Positions 18,166 to 26,799 of a stretch of DNA of 26,799 nucleotides are shown here, piece after piece. The notes below the pieces were generated by a model. That model was not told where the DNA came from. It saw nothing but the letters and a program-made list of their open reading frames with translations, and did no database searches. The translations under genes and the position numbers were made by a program. How positions within the stretch are numbered: position 1 is the first letter of the stretch; each line of letters starts with the position of its first letter. The stretch comes from Pseudevernia furfuracea (Eukaryota > Ascomycota > Lecanoromycetes > Lecanorales > Parmeliaceae), in assembly GCA_022315425.1 (NCBI GenBank), contig JAIUPT010000026.1, positions 1-26,799 on the forward strand. The letters are read 5' to 3'.

Positions 18166-18586
18166 AATGATTAGAGGGTAATATTAAGAATACGGTTAAT
18201 AGTCACGCACATCAAAAGGTTTACCCGCACTGCTTACGCTATCGGTTTTATCCTTATTATTTTAAGGAAGCAGGGCCTATGCCTTGTTTATTGTATCCTA
18301 TATTTAATAATTGTTTTGACCTCTTTATCCTTGTTTTAATATTCACGAATAGTAGATATCGTTCTATTTTTTTTATAAAAGCACGGAAAACTAAAAACAA
18401 TGAAACCCACAAGCAATGCCAATGCCGCATGTTTTTCAGTAAATATAATTGACTATAAAAGCTGAACGTGTTAAAGTTTAATATATGTAACATAAATAAG
18501 AAACTAAACAATAAAATATATCAGTCTTGTGCTAGAGTTATAGCATTTGAATACAAGAAAAAGGAGGGATGTAGGGTTTAGAATAC

Positions 18587-18658
18587 AAGACCTATAGGAT
18601 TTGAACCTATATGACAATGATTTAAGAGTCATATGCTTTACCATTAAGCAAAGGTCCT
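18587..18658 (-). tRNA. trnK: tRNA-Lys-type copy with anticodon CTT, minus strand
   Basis: Read on the minus strand: acceptor AGGACCT/AGGTCTT, D arm GCTTAATGGTAAAGC, loop CTCTTAA followed by an extra A, T arm ATAGG-TTCAAAT-CCTAT. The anticodon stem is looser than in the copy at 17739. Fourth member of the tRNA-Lys family here, and the only one on this strand. Confidence 0.7.
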
Positions 18659-18938
18659 TTTTTTGCTGATAGTTCGCTTATTATTTGGCTAAATAATTTA
18701 ATAATAGAACATATGCAAAAAAAAAATTTTTTTTTTTTTGAATTTTAAGACTAGTAAGACATTATGTTATACCATAATTACTAACAATCAGCCAGAGGCT
18801 ATACCCAGAGGCTCCATATATTTTATAATTAAACCGTCTTTTTTTGTTTTAGCTAAAATTATTGAGCTTTCTTTAATTTTCTTCATATATATAATTATAA
18901 AAATAACACAGGTTAAACATATTAATAAAATATGTTAA
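18659..18938. other. Spacer downstream of cox2
   Basis: AT-rich with A and T runs of ten or more near 18719-18739, and repeat units CAGCCAGAGGCTATAC and CCAGAGGCTCC near 18788-18813 from the GCCTCTGGCT family. No gene supported. Confidence 0.55.
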
Positions 18939-19701
18939 TTATTGTTCTGATAGTCAAGATAAAAATTTTTCTAATGATACTGACTCTATAACTATAGGCA
19001 TAGAACTATGTAGTATACCACATATTTCTGAACACTGACCATAGAATGTTCCTTCTCTATTAATTAATACAGAAGCTTGATTTAGTCTACCAGGATAGGC
19101 ATCACATTTTATACCTAGTGCTGGCATAGCAAATGAGTGTATAACATCTGCAGCTGTCACTATAAATCTAACATGAGTTAACTCTGGCAGAATTACTCTA
19201 TTATCTACTTCCAGCATTCTCAAAGCTCCATCCTCTAAATCTGATTCTGGTACTAAATAAGAATCAAATTCTATAAACTCTTCGTCCGCATCTAAAAAGT
19301 CAGGATACTGGTAACTTCAGTATCATTGGTGCCCTTCTACCAATACCGATAAAGAAGGATCAGTTACTTCGTCCATTAGATATAATAGTTTAAAACTAGG
19401 AAAAGCAATTAAGATTAATATTAAAGCAGGAGTTATAGTTCATATTAACTCTATTAAAGTACCATGGTTAAGGTATTTGTTACTTATAGGAGATTTACTA
19501 CTAATGTAGTTTCTTATAATTGAAAGTAATATTCAACCTACACTAAATAAAATTATAACTAAGTAAAACATGATGTTGTCATGTAACTCTACCAATGCTT
19601 CCATTTGAGGACTAGCACTATCTTGGAAATATACACCTCAAGCTCTAGGTGCGTCCACATGTTTCAAAAGAAATGAAACAAGAACCTATGGCTTTAAACA
19701 T
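18939..19701 (-). CDS. cox2: Cytochrome c oxidase subunit 2
   Basis: Subunit II of complex IV, which accepts electrons from cytochrome c through the CuA centre facing the intermembrane space. It has two N-terminal transmembrane helices, then VLVEGHQWYWSYQYPDF with the aromatic electron-entry region, then VIHSFAMPALG and GQCSEICGILHSSMP with all CuA ligands. The start is taken as MFKAIGSCFIS. One extra G near 19654 breaks the frame just after it; the matching site in chimeric ORF 2 lacks that G, so I treat it as an error. About 253 residues, normal for fungi. The upstream cox1 frame runs into this ATG without a stop codon. Confidence 0.93.
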
Positions 19702-19716
19702 AGGATACAAGATATT

Positions 19717-22700
19717 ACTTTGTAAAGGTAAACTTACAAATGCATGAGGTTTAGGAGGGCTATTTAGACATCATTCTAAACTACTATAAGCTCTATTTAA
19801 AGGGTTTGTAATAAATCACTAAAGAATTGAGGAATCAATCAAGGATATCTTGAAGTAGCTTTACCCTCGACTAGTTGAACATATAAAATATATAAAAATA
19901 ATCAAGTGGCTACTACTGTGATATGATTGATCCAAAACTACTTATTAAATTTCATCCTGCGAAAGCATCAGGGTAATCACTAATTCTTCTAGGCATTCCC
20001 TGTAGACCTAAGAAATGTTGAGGGAAGAATGTAAGATTAACCCCTATGAATAAAATTCAGAAATGAACTTTAGATAATAAGATATTATAGCTTAGTCCTA
20101 AAATTTTAGGAATTCAAAAATATCATGCACTAAACAGGGCAAATACTGCACCCATACTTAAAACATAGTGGAAATGAGCTACAACGTAGTAAGTATCGTG
20201 GAATGCTATATCAAGCGATGCGTTCGCTAAAACTACACCAGATAACCCTCCTATTGTGAACATGAAAACGAAACCTAAAGCAAATAGCATTGAAGATGTT
20301 AAATGTAGGGATCCTCCGTAACAAGTCGCTAACCAACTGAATATTTTTATACCAGTTGGAACGGCGATAATTAAAGTAGCCGCTGTGAAGTATGCTCTTG
20401 TATCTACGTCTAGACCAACTGTGTACATATGGTGACTTCAAACAACAAAAACCTAGTATACGATAGAACACATGCCATTAAACCATTCCAAGATAACCGA
20501 ATACTGATTTGTTTGACTCGCAGAAATAGTTGTACTAATCACCCAAACCTGGTCTAATTAAAATATAAACTTCAGTGGTGTCCAGAATCCATTTCTCAAA
20601 TTAACTTATTTGTATTCTCTTGTTAATCCATAGGTACCTGTAGTTTACACTCCGCCTGTGTATCATTCGCCGATGATAAAGAAGAACCGACTGTACATTA
20701 AGCATCATTTCAGCACACCTACTCAGTGAACGCAGTCTGTACGCGGTCACTTAAATAACCGACGGTCTTTAATGAGAAACGTATGCCGTTAACACTAGTA
20801 GTATCGCTAATATTCATCTTACTTTTCCTGTGATATTTATAAATATATATAAATTTTGAATCAATCCTTATATGACATCTATAACTTGAACTTAAGAGTG
20901 CAAGTAATAATAACTGAATATTAACTAAATCTAGTGTATATTCTTATCGAATATTCACTATTCAGATCTTATATCTGTTTACATCTGTCTTTTAATGTCT
21001 ATAACTTGCACGTTAACCTGGACTTTTTTTCCTAGTATTTTGAATTTGTATTATTTGATTTATTTATCATTTTAGCTTTTTCAATCATTTCTTGTCTTTT
21101 TGACTCATCTAAACTGTTTGTATTAACAAGATCATTGTGAATATCTTTTCATACTTTATAGGCTAAATGACTTTTAGTATATATAATGTGTATTTATCAA
21201 GTAAGGAAAGATATACTTACATTATTTACTCCACCTATTCTAAATTCATAAGTATTTTCTTCTGATGTCTAGAAACAATACATTTTAAAGAGATACAGTT
21301 AAATGTTTACTCAATGTTAGATTTATTTCTCACTTTTGAGTGATATTGAAGTTGAAACTAAATCTTTTTTTCACCATTGGAACAAGTAGAAACAACCTCT
21401 CGTCAGTAAATCCTGCAAACCATGCATCATTTAAAGTATAGGTAAAATAAATCTATTATTATTAATTAATACAGGGTCTAGTAGTATTCTACCTTTAATA
21501 ACTCATTTATTAAACCCTTTAACGGAACAAGATCAAAGGTTTCTTGTCTCTTGGTTTTAACACAAGATTACCATTAATAACTGACTATAATATCATGATT
21601 CGTTCTTGTTTTGTGTACATACTATCTACTAGTTTAGCCGATTGAGGTATAACTTTACCAAATCCAAGAATTTTCTTGTATAAATTCTAAAACTTGTTAT
21701 CGATTGTAGCTTGTGTAATAACAAATCCAAATCTCCTCTATTGTTTACTATAAAAGAACTTCTCCTTCAACGACCTATTAATCAGTTAAAACGTTTTCTG
21801 AAGGAATTTTATTATTTGGCAAATGGATATCAGTTTTATTATAAAATGCAGAAAAAAACTTATTGTTTAAATTAAAATTAGATATATGTCTTTTAAGTTA
21901 ATTGGGTAGAGCTAGGAAATATAATAATGTGGATAATATAAAATTCTCTTGAATACTAGTCTTGAGAAAAGATGTTGATATAAAATAGGGTCACCTCCAC
22001 CTGCTGCTTCAAAGAATGAAGTGTTGAAATTACGATCAGTAAGAATCATAGTAATTCCACCGGCTAGAACAGGTAAAGATAATAATATAAGACAGCTGTA
22101 ATTACACCGCTCAACCAACAAGGCTAACTTGTGTAGTCTTATCCAGGACTTCCTCATATTAAGAACTGTTGTTATGAAATTCATAGCACCTATAGACTGC
22201 TTATACCTGACAGATGTAAGGCAAGATAGCTAAATCTACGCTAGGTCCACTATGACTTTGTATTCCAGATAAAGGAGGGTAAAGAGTTCAACCTGTACCG
22301 CTCCATTTTCTATTCCACTAGCGAATAAAAAAGTATCAACTGAGAGGCAATAGTCAGAAAACTTATATTATTAAGTCTAGGAAATGCCATATCAGGTCCT
22401 ACCTACTATTAATGGAAGTAGGAAGTTACCAAAACCTCCTATCATTGCGGGCATGACCATAAAGAAAATCATTACTATAGCATGGGCAGTAATAATACTA
22501 TTATATAATTGATTGTCTGCGATATATTGAACACCAGGTCCTGATAATTCTAATCTGATTAAAACAGAAAAAGCAGTTCCGATTAAACCTGAAAATATGC
22601 AAAGATTAAATATAATGTACCTATATCTTTAGCATTTGAAGACAAAAAATCACCTTTCTGTTCAAAGTGAGATTGAAGACATGCCTAATTTTTTAGTGAT

Positions 22701-22732
22701 CTGATTACAGATAACACTAACAATAAATGCAT
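19717..22732 (-). CDS. cox1: Cytochrome c oxidase subunit 1, two exons, many frame breaks
   Basis: Catalytic subunit of complex IV carrying hemes a and a3 and CuB. Exon 1 (about 22732 down to 21965) encodes SSNAKDIGTLYLIFA, AHAIVMIFFMVMPAMIGGFG with a heme a histidine, and GGGDPILYQHLF. Exon 2 (about 20590 down to 19717) encodes GHPEVYILI with a CuB histidine and the cross-linked tyrosine, the CuB pair in SHHMYTVG, and FHDTYYVVAHFHYVLSMG with both heme histidines. The end has CLNSPPKPHAFVSLPLQS, the usual cox1 C-terminus. Many single-base indels break both exons, most heavily 22130-22420 and 20440-20570. Because all functional residues are kept, I read this as poor sequence and not a dead gene. 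The start near 22732 is uncertain. Confidence 0.88.
20591..21964 (-). mobile_element. Group I intron in cox1
   Basis: It separates DPILYQHLF from the FGHPEVYI exon, a well-known group I insertion site in fungal cox1. Upstream it holds a LAGLIDADG endonuclease reading frame continuing from exon 1. The 3' part (about 20600-20950) is less AT-rich and shows structured-core sequence, for example TTAATGTACAGTCGGTTC (minus strand) and several hairpins. The exon boundaries are estimated from protein homology, to within a few bases. Confidence 0.82.
21032..21964 (-). pseudogene. Intron-encoded LAGLIDADG endonuclease, frame broken
   Basis: Homing endonuclease of the two-motif LAGLIDADG family, normally translated as an extension of the upstream exon; it cleaves intronless cox1 alleles. 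Recognisable in broken frames: a first-motif region near 21745-21770 (EGE), a middle segment FVITQATIDN with EFIQEN, KPRDK, DPVLINNNRFI, the second-motif region WFAGFTD near 21400-21420, and a typical end with SLDESKRQEMIEKAKMINKS before TAG at 21032. Several indels and internal stops break it. Given the indels throughout this stretch it may be intact in the organism. Confidence 0.75.
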
Positions 22733-22843
22733 GAAAATATATAACTATAAATATAGCATATGCGAAGATAGAAAGGTATTAATAACTATGCAAATATAAC
22801 ACTGATAGAACAAGTTTATTATATATATATTTTTTTTATTATT

Positions 22844-22915
22844 CGTGTTATTATGATTCGAACATAACCAATCCTCAAGCCAAATGAGGTGCCTAACCAG
22901 CCTGGCTCTAACCCG
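22844..22915 (-). tRNA. trnP: tRNA-Pro (anticodon TGG)
   Basis: Minus strand: acceptor CGGGTTA/TAACACG with one mismatch, D arm GCCAGGCTGGTTAGGC, anticodon stem CCTCA/TGAGG with loop TTTGGCT (anticodon TGG), T arm TTATG-TTCGAAT-CATAA. The inverted repeat ends inside its 5' part; the left arm has only a diverged trace of it. Confidence 0.82.
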
Positions 22916-22960
22916 TAAAACACTTATAACTAAAACAGTTAAGTGACACTTCCAAATACA

Positions 22961-23030
22961 GCGCGTACAAGGATCATAACTTATAATTTTATGGCCGTAG
23001 CATAACATTATACCATTTAATTAACGCGCA
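22961..23030 (-). tRNA. trnR: tRNA-Arg (anticodon ACG), right copy with damaged T arm
   Basis: The acceptor, D arm and anticodon arm (loop CTACGGC) match the left copy, but the T arm reads ATAAGTTATGATCCTTGT in place of ACAAGTTCGAACCTTGT and loses the TTCGA motif. It is probably degenerate or affected by sequence errors. Confidence 0.65.
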
Positions 23031-23127
23031 CAAAATAGTTATCTAAATAATATACTGTTTTTAGTTGATTTTTATATTATGCTTTTTTTAATAATTTAAA
23101 TATACTTCAGATATGCGATGTGTATAG

Positions 23128-23148
23128 TGTTTAAGGGTGTATTGTTAA
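23128..23148 (+). repeat. 21-base direct repeat flanking the tRNA-Tyr cassette
   Basis: TGTTTAAGGGTGTATTGTTA plus A occurs here and again, identical, at 23383-23403. The two copies bracket tRNA-Tyr and a short repeat. The left arm has only one copy (near 3056-3076), so the right arm appears to have gained a cassette with a duplicated end. Confidence 0.85.
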
Positions 23149-23167
23149 CTTATTAAAAATACAAGAT

Positions 23168-23253
23168 ATAGGAAGAAAGGAATTGAACCTTCGACAGCCG
23201 ATGGCTATTGAGTTACAGCTCAACCCGTCATACCAACAAACGGAACCTTCCTC
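23168..23253 (-). tRNA. trnY: tRNA-Tyr (anticodon GTA)
   Basis: Class II tRNA: acceptor GAGGAAG/CTTCCTA (6 of 7 pairs), D stem CCG/CGG, anticodon stem TTGAG/TCAAT with loop CTGTAAC (anticodon GTA), long variable arm AGCCATCGGCT, T arm GAAGG-TTCAATT-CCTTT. It occupies the place held by tRNA-Asn in the left arm. Confidence 0.83.
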
Positions 23254-23299
23254 AAGCGAATACTTAATTAAATGTACTTCATAATTAGACACAAATATT

Positions 23300-23358
23300 T
23301 GTGTGGCTAAAGCCACTAAAGCCCTTGGTTATGTTTTTTATTAAAAATAAAAAACAAC
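23300..23358 (+). repeat. Short inverted repeat, right arm, copy 3' of rns
   Basis: Counterpart of 3103-3160: TGTGTGGCTAAAGCCACTAA followed by AAGCCC and a T/A-rich stretch. Its inverted partner in this arm is at about 25094-25158. Confidence 0.8.
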
Positions 23359-23562
23359 TAACAAAGATACATGTGTATATTATGTTTAAGGGTGTATTGT
23401 TAATTGTAATTAATCCCGTGCAATTTCCACTACACGAACCGTATTTCGACTTAACACCAATCAGAGTCACGCATACGAAGATTGTTTGTTAAACCTCCAA
23501 GCCTAGTTGCTTAAAGTCTCATTTTTTTATTAAAAAAAAAGTAAATAATAACAAAAACCAAA

Positions 23563-24956
23563 CTTATTGCACATACTCCTTTCAGCGCCTGACGAGTGGT
23601 TAGTACCTATCTGATATAAAATTCACCGTGATGTTATTACTCACGATTACTAGTAATTCCTTTTCATGCAGTCAAGTTTCAGACTACAAGTCCATAGTAT
23701 CCTATTTTAGGGATTAGCTCTCCGATTCCATCATTGCATCCCTTGTAAAAGGCATTTGTGGCACGTCTATAGCCCACAATATTCAGGCATGATGACTTGT
23801 CTTAGTCCCTGTTATCACATCCAATTATAGGCGTGAACTGCTTTATGAATATAAAAAAGCAAGGGTTTACGTTAATTTAATGGACGCTAACCAAATCTCA
23901 CGACATTAACTGAAGGACAGCACGTGCAACGCTTGTTAAAATCTGTAATCCTCCCCTAAAGACCCTAATTAGGTATGAAACAAAAATACATTCAAATTGT
24001 GGTAAGGTTTTTCGAGGGTCATCGAATTAAATAACATACTTCACTACTGGTTTCAGAAACGGTCTAATGATTTCAGTTCCTGCGTTGCCGCATTACTCTT
24101 GAGGTGGAATGCTTACACTTTCATTTATAGACCACTTAATTTAGACAATCTATAACATTCATAATTGTCTGCCTGGACTACTAGGGTATCTAATCCTATT
24201 TCGCTCCCCAAGCCTTCGTCCCTCAACGTCAGTTATTACATAGAGGGTTGCCTTCGCCGTTACCAGTCTATTAGTATCAAAAAATTTCATCTTTACACTA
24301 ATAGTCTCATATTCCTCTCACATATAACTCTAGTAAATACGTACCCTTTAGGGGTCTAAATTACAGTCTAGGTACCCTTTAAACCTAATAAAGATGATAA
24401 CACTAGTCTCTCTTGTCTTGCCGCGACTGCTGGCACAAGATTTGGTCAAGACATATAGATAGAAAATTGTCATTATCAGCATTCTATCTAGAACTTTATA
24501 CGACATAGTCGAAATTACATTCCCCCAAGTTGGCTGGTTCAAGCCGTTTAGGCCATTGACCATATTCCCTCACTGCTGTACTATACGTATTGGGGTTTTT
24601 TCAGACCCAATGTGATCGATCGACCTCTCAGTCTCGACTACGGAGGCTAAGCTAGTTAAGGCATTACCTTAACTACTACCTATCCGAGATATTATAATCA
24701 TATAAGAGCGAAATACATATTTAAAAAAGTTGTTGCCAAAGCCCTGCTTTTAAAATAAATTTATATTTCTTTTATTTTATAAGGGATTTACTACTATTTC
24801 CTTACTCTTAGGTAGCCAAATAATTCATATACTCACCTGTACACCACTTCAACATTATCTAAATCTATATGATTTAGATATTATTGACGTTCGATTAGCA
24901 TGTGTCAAGCATTTGGACAGCGTCAATCAGAGCCATCATCAAACTCAACCAAAAAA
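23563..24956 (-). rRNA. rns: Small-subunit ribosomal RNA, right copy (variant)
   Basis: Second rns gene, on the minus strand, with the same landmarks as the left copy. It is not identical: near 24170-24190 it reads GATTAGATACCCTAGTAGTC, closer to the universal form than the left copy's GATTAGATACCCCCGTAGTC, and the following helix has several substitutions. Near 23935-23995 a segment of about 50 bases replaces about 22 bases of the left copy between CACAATTTG and CAAGCGTTGCA, in the V6-like variable region. Single-base indels are also scattered through it. Which copy is used cannot be told from sequence. Confidence 0.9.
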
Positions 24957-25093
24957 GTCTCATTTATAGGCCAGAGGCTAGCCAATAGAGGGCTCTTTTA
25001 ATTAAAAAAAGATAAAAGAGCAAAAAACCAAAATAAAACCGGGCTTTTATTTATATCAGAGCAGCAGCCCTGTCACTTAGTGTTCGCTCCTTT

Positions 25094-25158
25094 TTTATTT
25101 TTAATAAAACACAAACACAAGCAAGGGCTTTAGTGGCTTTAGTGGCTTTAGCCACACA
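25094..25158 (-). repeat. Short inverted repeat, right arm, copy 5' of rns
   Basis: Counterpart of 1359-1411 with one extra TAGTGGCTTT unit, so the unit number varies between the arms. Confidence 0.8.
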
Positions 25159-25700
25159 ATATATTTTTAATGGCATTTTTTATATATATCTCTTTAATTT
25201 TTAAATGTATAAAAGATACAGCATAATTTTAAGATACAATAAGGTTAATAACCTAGAACAAACAAATAAAACAAATCATATGAATAAAAGACCAGATAAA
25301 ATATGCGGTCATATTAATATATAACTTAAAAATATTATGCTTATATGTATAACTCACTGTAGCACTAACTAAGCTTTAAATAGCATGATTTTTGAGTAAC
25401 ACTAGTCGCCTATTTTTATTAAAAAATACACAGGGTAATAATAATATAATATCAATCTTTAACCACTGCATTGTGTTTATTGAGAGTGTTTATAAAAGGG
25501 ATTTTTCTCTTATCAGTGTATATAACACAATAGGCACTAAAATACTTCTTGTATTAGTTTTTCCTACTTATTATGACGACCCATAAATTATCGGACCTAC
25601 TGCAAAATAAATAGAGTGAGGAATAAGTAGTAGAGGTATGCTAACATGTTACATCACTCTGGCTCCAGGAGTTTCCTTGTATACAATAGAACTAGGCGAA

Positions 25701-25926
25701 TTATGCTACGTATAATAAAAGGAATGCCATCATAAGAGCGAATAAACCTGTGGCTTCTGAGAAAGCAAATCCAAGAATAGCATAAGAAAACAATTGTCCT
25801 CTAAGGGAAGGATTTCTGGCTACTCCTAATATAAAGCACCGATATACTACTCCAATTCCTACACCCGCTCCAATTAAACCTGTTTGTGGCTAATCCTGTT
25901 CCTATAATTTTAGCTGCTTGTACCAT
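25701..25926 (-). pseudogene. atp9: ATP synthase subunit c (atp9), right copy, frame broken
   Basis: Inverted copy of the gene at 590-815. It carries the same one-base excess after the codons for GTGLAT (GCCACAAACAGGT here, GCCACACACAGGT there; 12 bases are expected). It has two more compensating indels about 25830-25850 not seen in the left copy. The rest, including FSEATGLFALMMAFLL, is preserved. Confidence 0.85.
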
Positions 25927-26517
25927 TATGTTTATATAATTTAATATACTGCTTAAAGATAAGCATTGTGTTAGTGTTTAGCTATTAGTATACAACTTAC
26001 TATTAGAACAATATGCCTACTTCTGTTTATTGCTACCTATTGTTTAAACAAAAAAGACAAGTCGTTCTAATTATAACAAATACGCTAAGTTTTACTACGT
26101 TAAGTATTAACAGTAAAAGATAGCAATAAAATGTATTCTATGCGGAACATTTATGGTAAACAGTATAAATAAATTAAAAACATAAAGTTCGTAATATAAA
26201 AATCACTTAAGTCCTGTTATTGTTCTTAAGCACAACAGACACGATAGACACGATATTTTCTTAAATATAGAATTAACGCATAGCCTATGGCTATATGCTG
26301 AAGTAAAAAAGTAAGCGTGCTTTATCGGTTACATTCCTCCTAAATTACAACATGCCCTGATAATGGTAATAAGTGAGGTAAGGTTGGTAAATATAGCCAA
26401 GGTTAACTACACATAAAGCTTTTTTATTAGCTTTTATTGTTATAAGGCGAGGCAAAGTTATTTTAAAAGATTTTTTTTTCTTCTTTTATTAAGAGCCAGA
26501 GGCTAAAACACGACAGA
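25927..26517. other. Non-coding outer part of the right arm
   Basis: Inverted copy of 1-589 with few differences. No gene supported. Confidence 0.6.
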
Positions 26518-26799
26518 GAAGATAAAAAATAACAAGGATAAACCCTAGAGACGAAAGTAGTAGTTTAAAAACCTTTTAAAACGCATTAAATATACTAAAC
26601 ATATTGTGGTATATTGCTATAAGATAAGCAGTGTGTAGTGTTTCTGTCCACCCGCCCCCCCTCCTCTCCCACCCCCCCCCTTTCCCTCCCCCCTACGTCC
26701 CCCGGCCATCTCCAACAATTACCCGATGCTATAACAACCCATCTTTTTTCTAAGTTTTTTTTATAAAAAAACCCCACCCACCCCTCAGAGAACCCCCAC
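26518..26799. other. Terminal sequence beyond the inverted repeat, with C-rich low complexity
   Basis: The first about 120 bases are ordinary AT-rich sequence. From about 26648 the composition changes abruptly to C runs broken by A, T or G, ending in T runs and more C-rich sequence. No gene is supported. It is most like degraded base calling at a read end, though a real C-rich terminus cannot be excluded. Confidence 0.6.

Larger units (their letters stand above)
17811..18586. other. Convergence zone between the plus- and minus-strand gene sets
   Basis: No intact gene is supported in about 770 bases. It contains a nad2-like fragment (about 17870-17960), A-rich DNA, a tRNA-like remnant (about 18105-18165) and unrecognised sequence. 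It lies where the plus-strand block ends and the minus-strand block ends, a natural place for transcription termination, but I see no clear terminator hairpin. Confidence 0.55.
22915..26517. repeat. Right arm of large inverted repeat
   Basis: Inverted copy of 1 to about 3485 carrying tRNA-Arg(ACG), rns and atp9. It differs from the left arm by scattered indels, by tRNA-Tyr in place of tRNA-Asn, by a replaced segment in rns and by one extra short repeat unit near 25130. A simple fold-back artefact of one molecule would not produce these differences. Confidence 0.92.

Noticed and set aside
18257..18511. Minus-strand 84-codon ORF in the convergence zone
   Set aside because: No similarity recognised, biased AT-rich composition, and no helix or domain pattern beyond chance.
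26518..26580. Telomere repeat, from TAAACCCTAGAG near the right end
   Set aside because: Only a single partial unit; no tandem array.
1..26799. Inverted repeat as a fold-back read artefact
   Set aside because: The arms carry different tRNAs and different rns segments, and the sequence between them is unique, so one molecule read back on itself does not explain them. An assembly joining two mitotypes remains possible.

Overview
This window is a large part of a fungal mitochondrial genome, most likely from a filamentous ascomycete (Pezizomycotina). It is AT-rich, has the fungal complex I gene set with the typical nad4L-nad5 and nad2-nad3 pairs, and reads TGA as tryptophan (translation table 4) inside atp6, nad6, cox3, nad5, nad2, nad4, cox1 and cox2. 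I could not identify cob, nad1, rnl, atp8 or rps3, so the window is not a full genome.

Layout. Positions 1 to about 3485 and about 22915 to 26517 form a large inverted repeat. Each arm carries an atp9 copy with a +1 frameshift, a small-subunit rRNA gene (rns) and tRNA-Arg(ACG). The arms are not identical: the left has tRNA-Asn where the right has tRNA-Tyr, and the two rns copies differ by substitutions and by a block replacement. The single-copy part then runs on the plus strand: tRNA-Ser, atp6, tRNA-Arg(UCU), a tRNA-Gln-like gene, nad6, cox3, nad4L, nad5, a tRNA-Lys-like gene, chimeric ORF 1, tRNA-Lys, nad2, nad3, chimeric ORF 2, nad4 and another tRNA-Lys. The opposite strand carries tRNA-Lys, cox2, cox1 (with a group I intron) and tRNA-Pro. 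The two transcription directions converge at about 17.8-18.6 kb.

The most unusual content is two chimeric ORFs. ORF 1 (10400-11965, 521 codons) joins a remodelled copy of the nad2 5' end to a long hydrophilic, acidic, probably coiled-coil tail. ORF 2 (14609-15544, 311 codons) joins a near-identical copy of the two-helix membrane anchor of cox2, lacking the CuA domain, to another hydrophilic acidic tail. ORF 2 is also in frame with nad3, whose own stop codon is missing. The intact genes lie nearby (nad2 directly after ORF 1, cox2 about 4 kb from ORF 2). The architecture resembles plant cytoplasmic-male-sterility ORFs; no function can be read from the sequence.

A second theme is duplication and drift. 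There are four tRNA-Lys-type genes, each with an anticodon loop one base away from the expected form. There are also a stray nad2 fragment, families of short GC-rich repeats, and cox1 and cox2 apparently joined in one open frame.

Data quality. Single-base indels, mostly in homopolymers, break nad2 (twice), nad3 and cox2. They become very dense from about 19.8 to 22.7 kb (cox1). The last 280 bases are C-rich low-complexity sequence. This looks like an unpolished long-read contig end, so breaks in essential genes are better read as sequence errors unless both copies share them.
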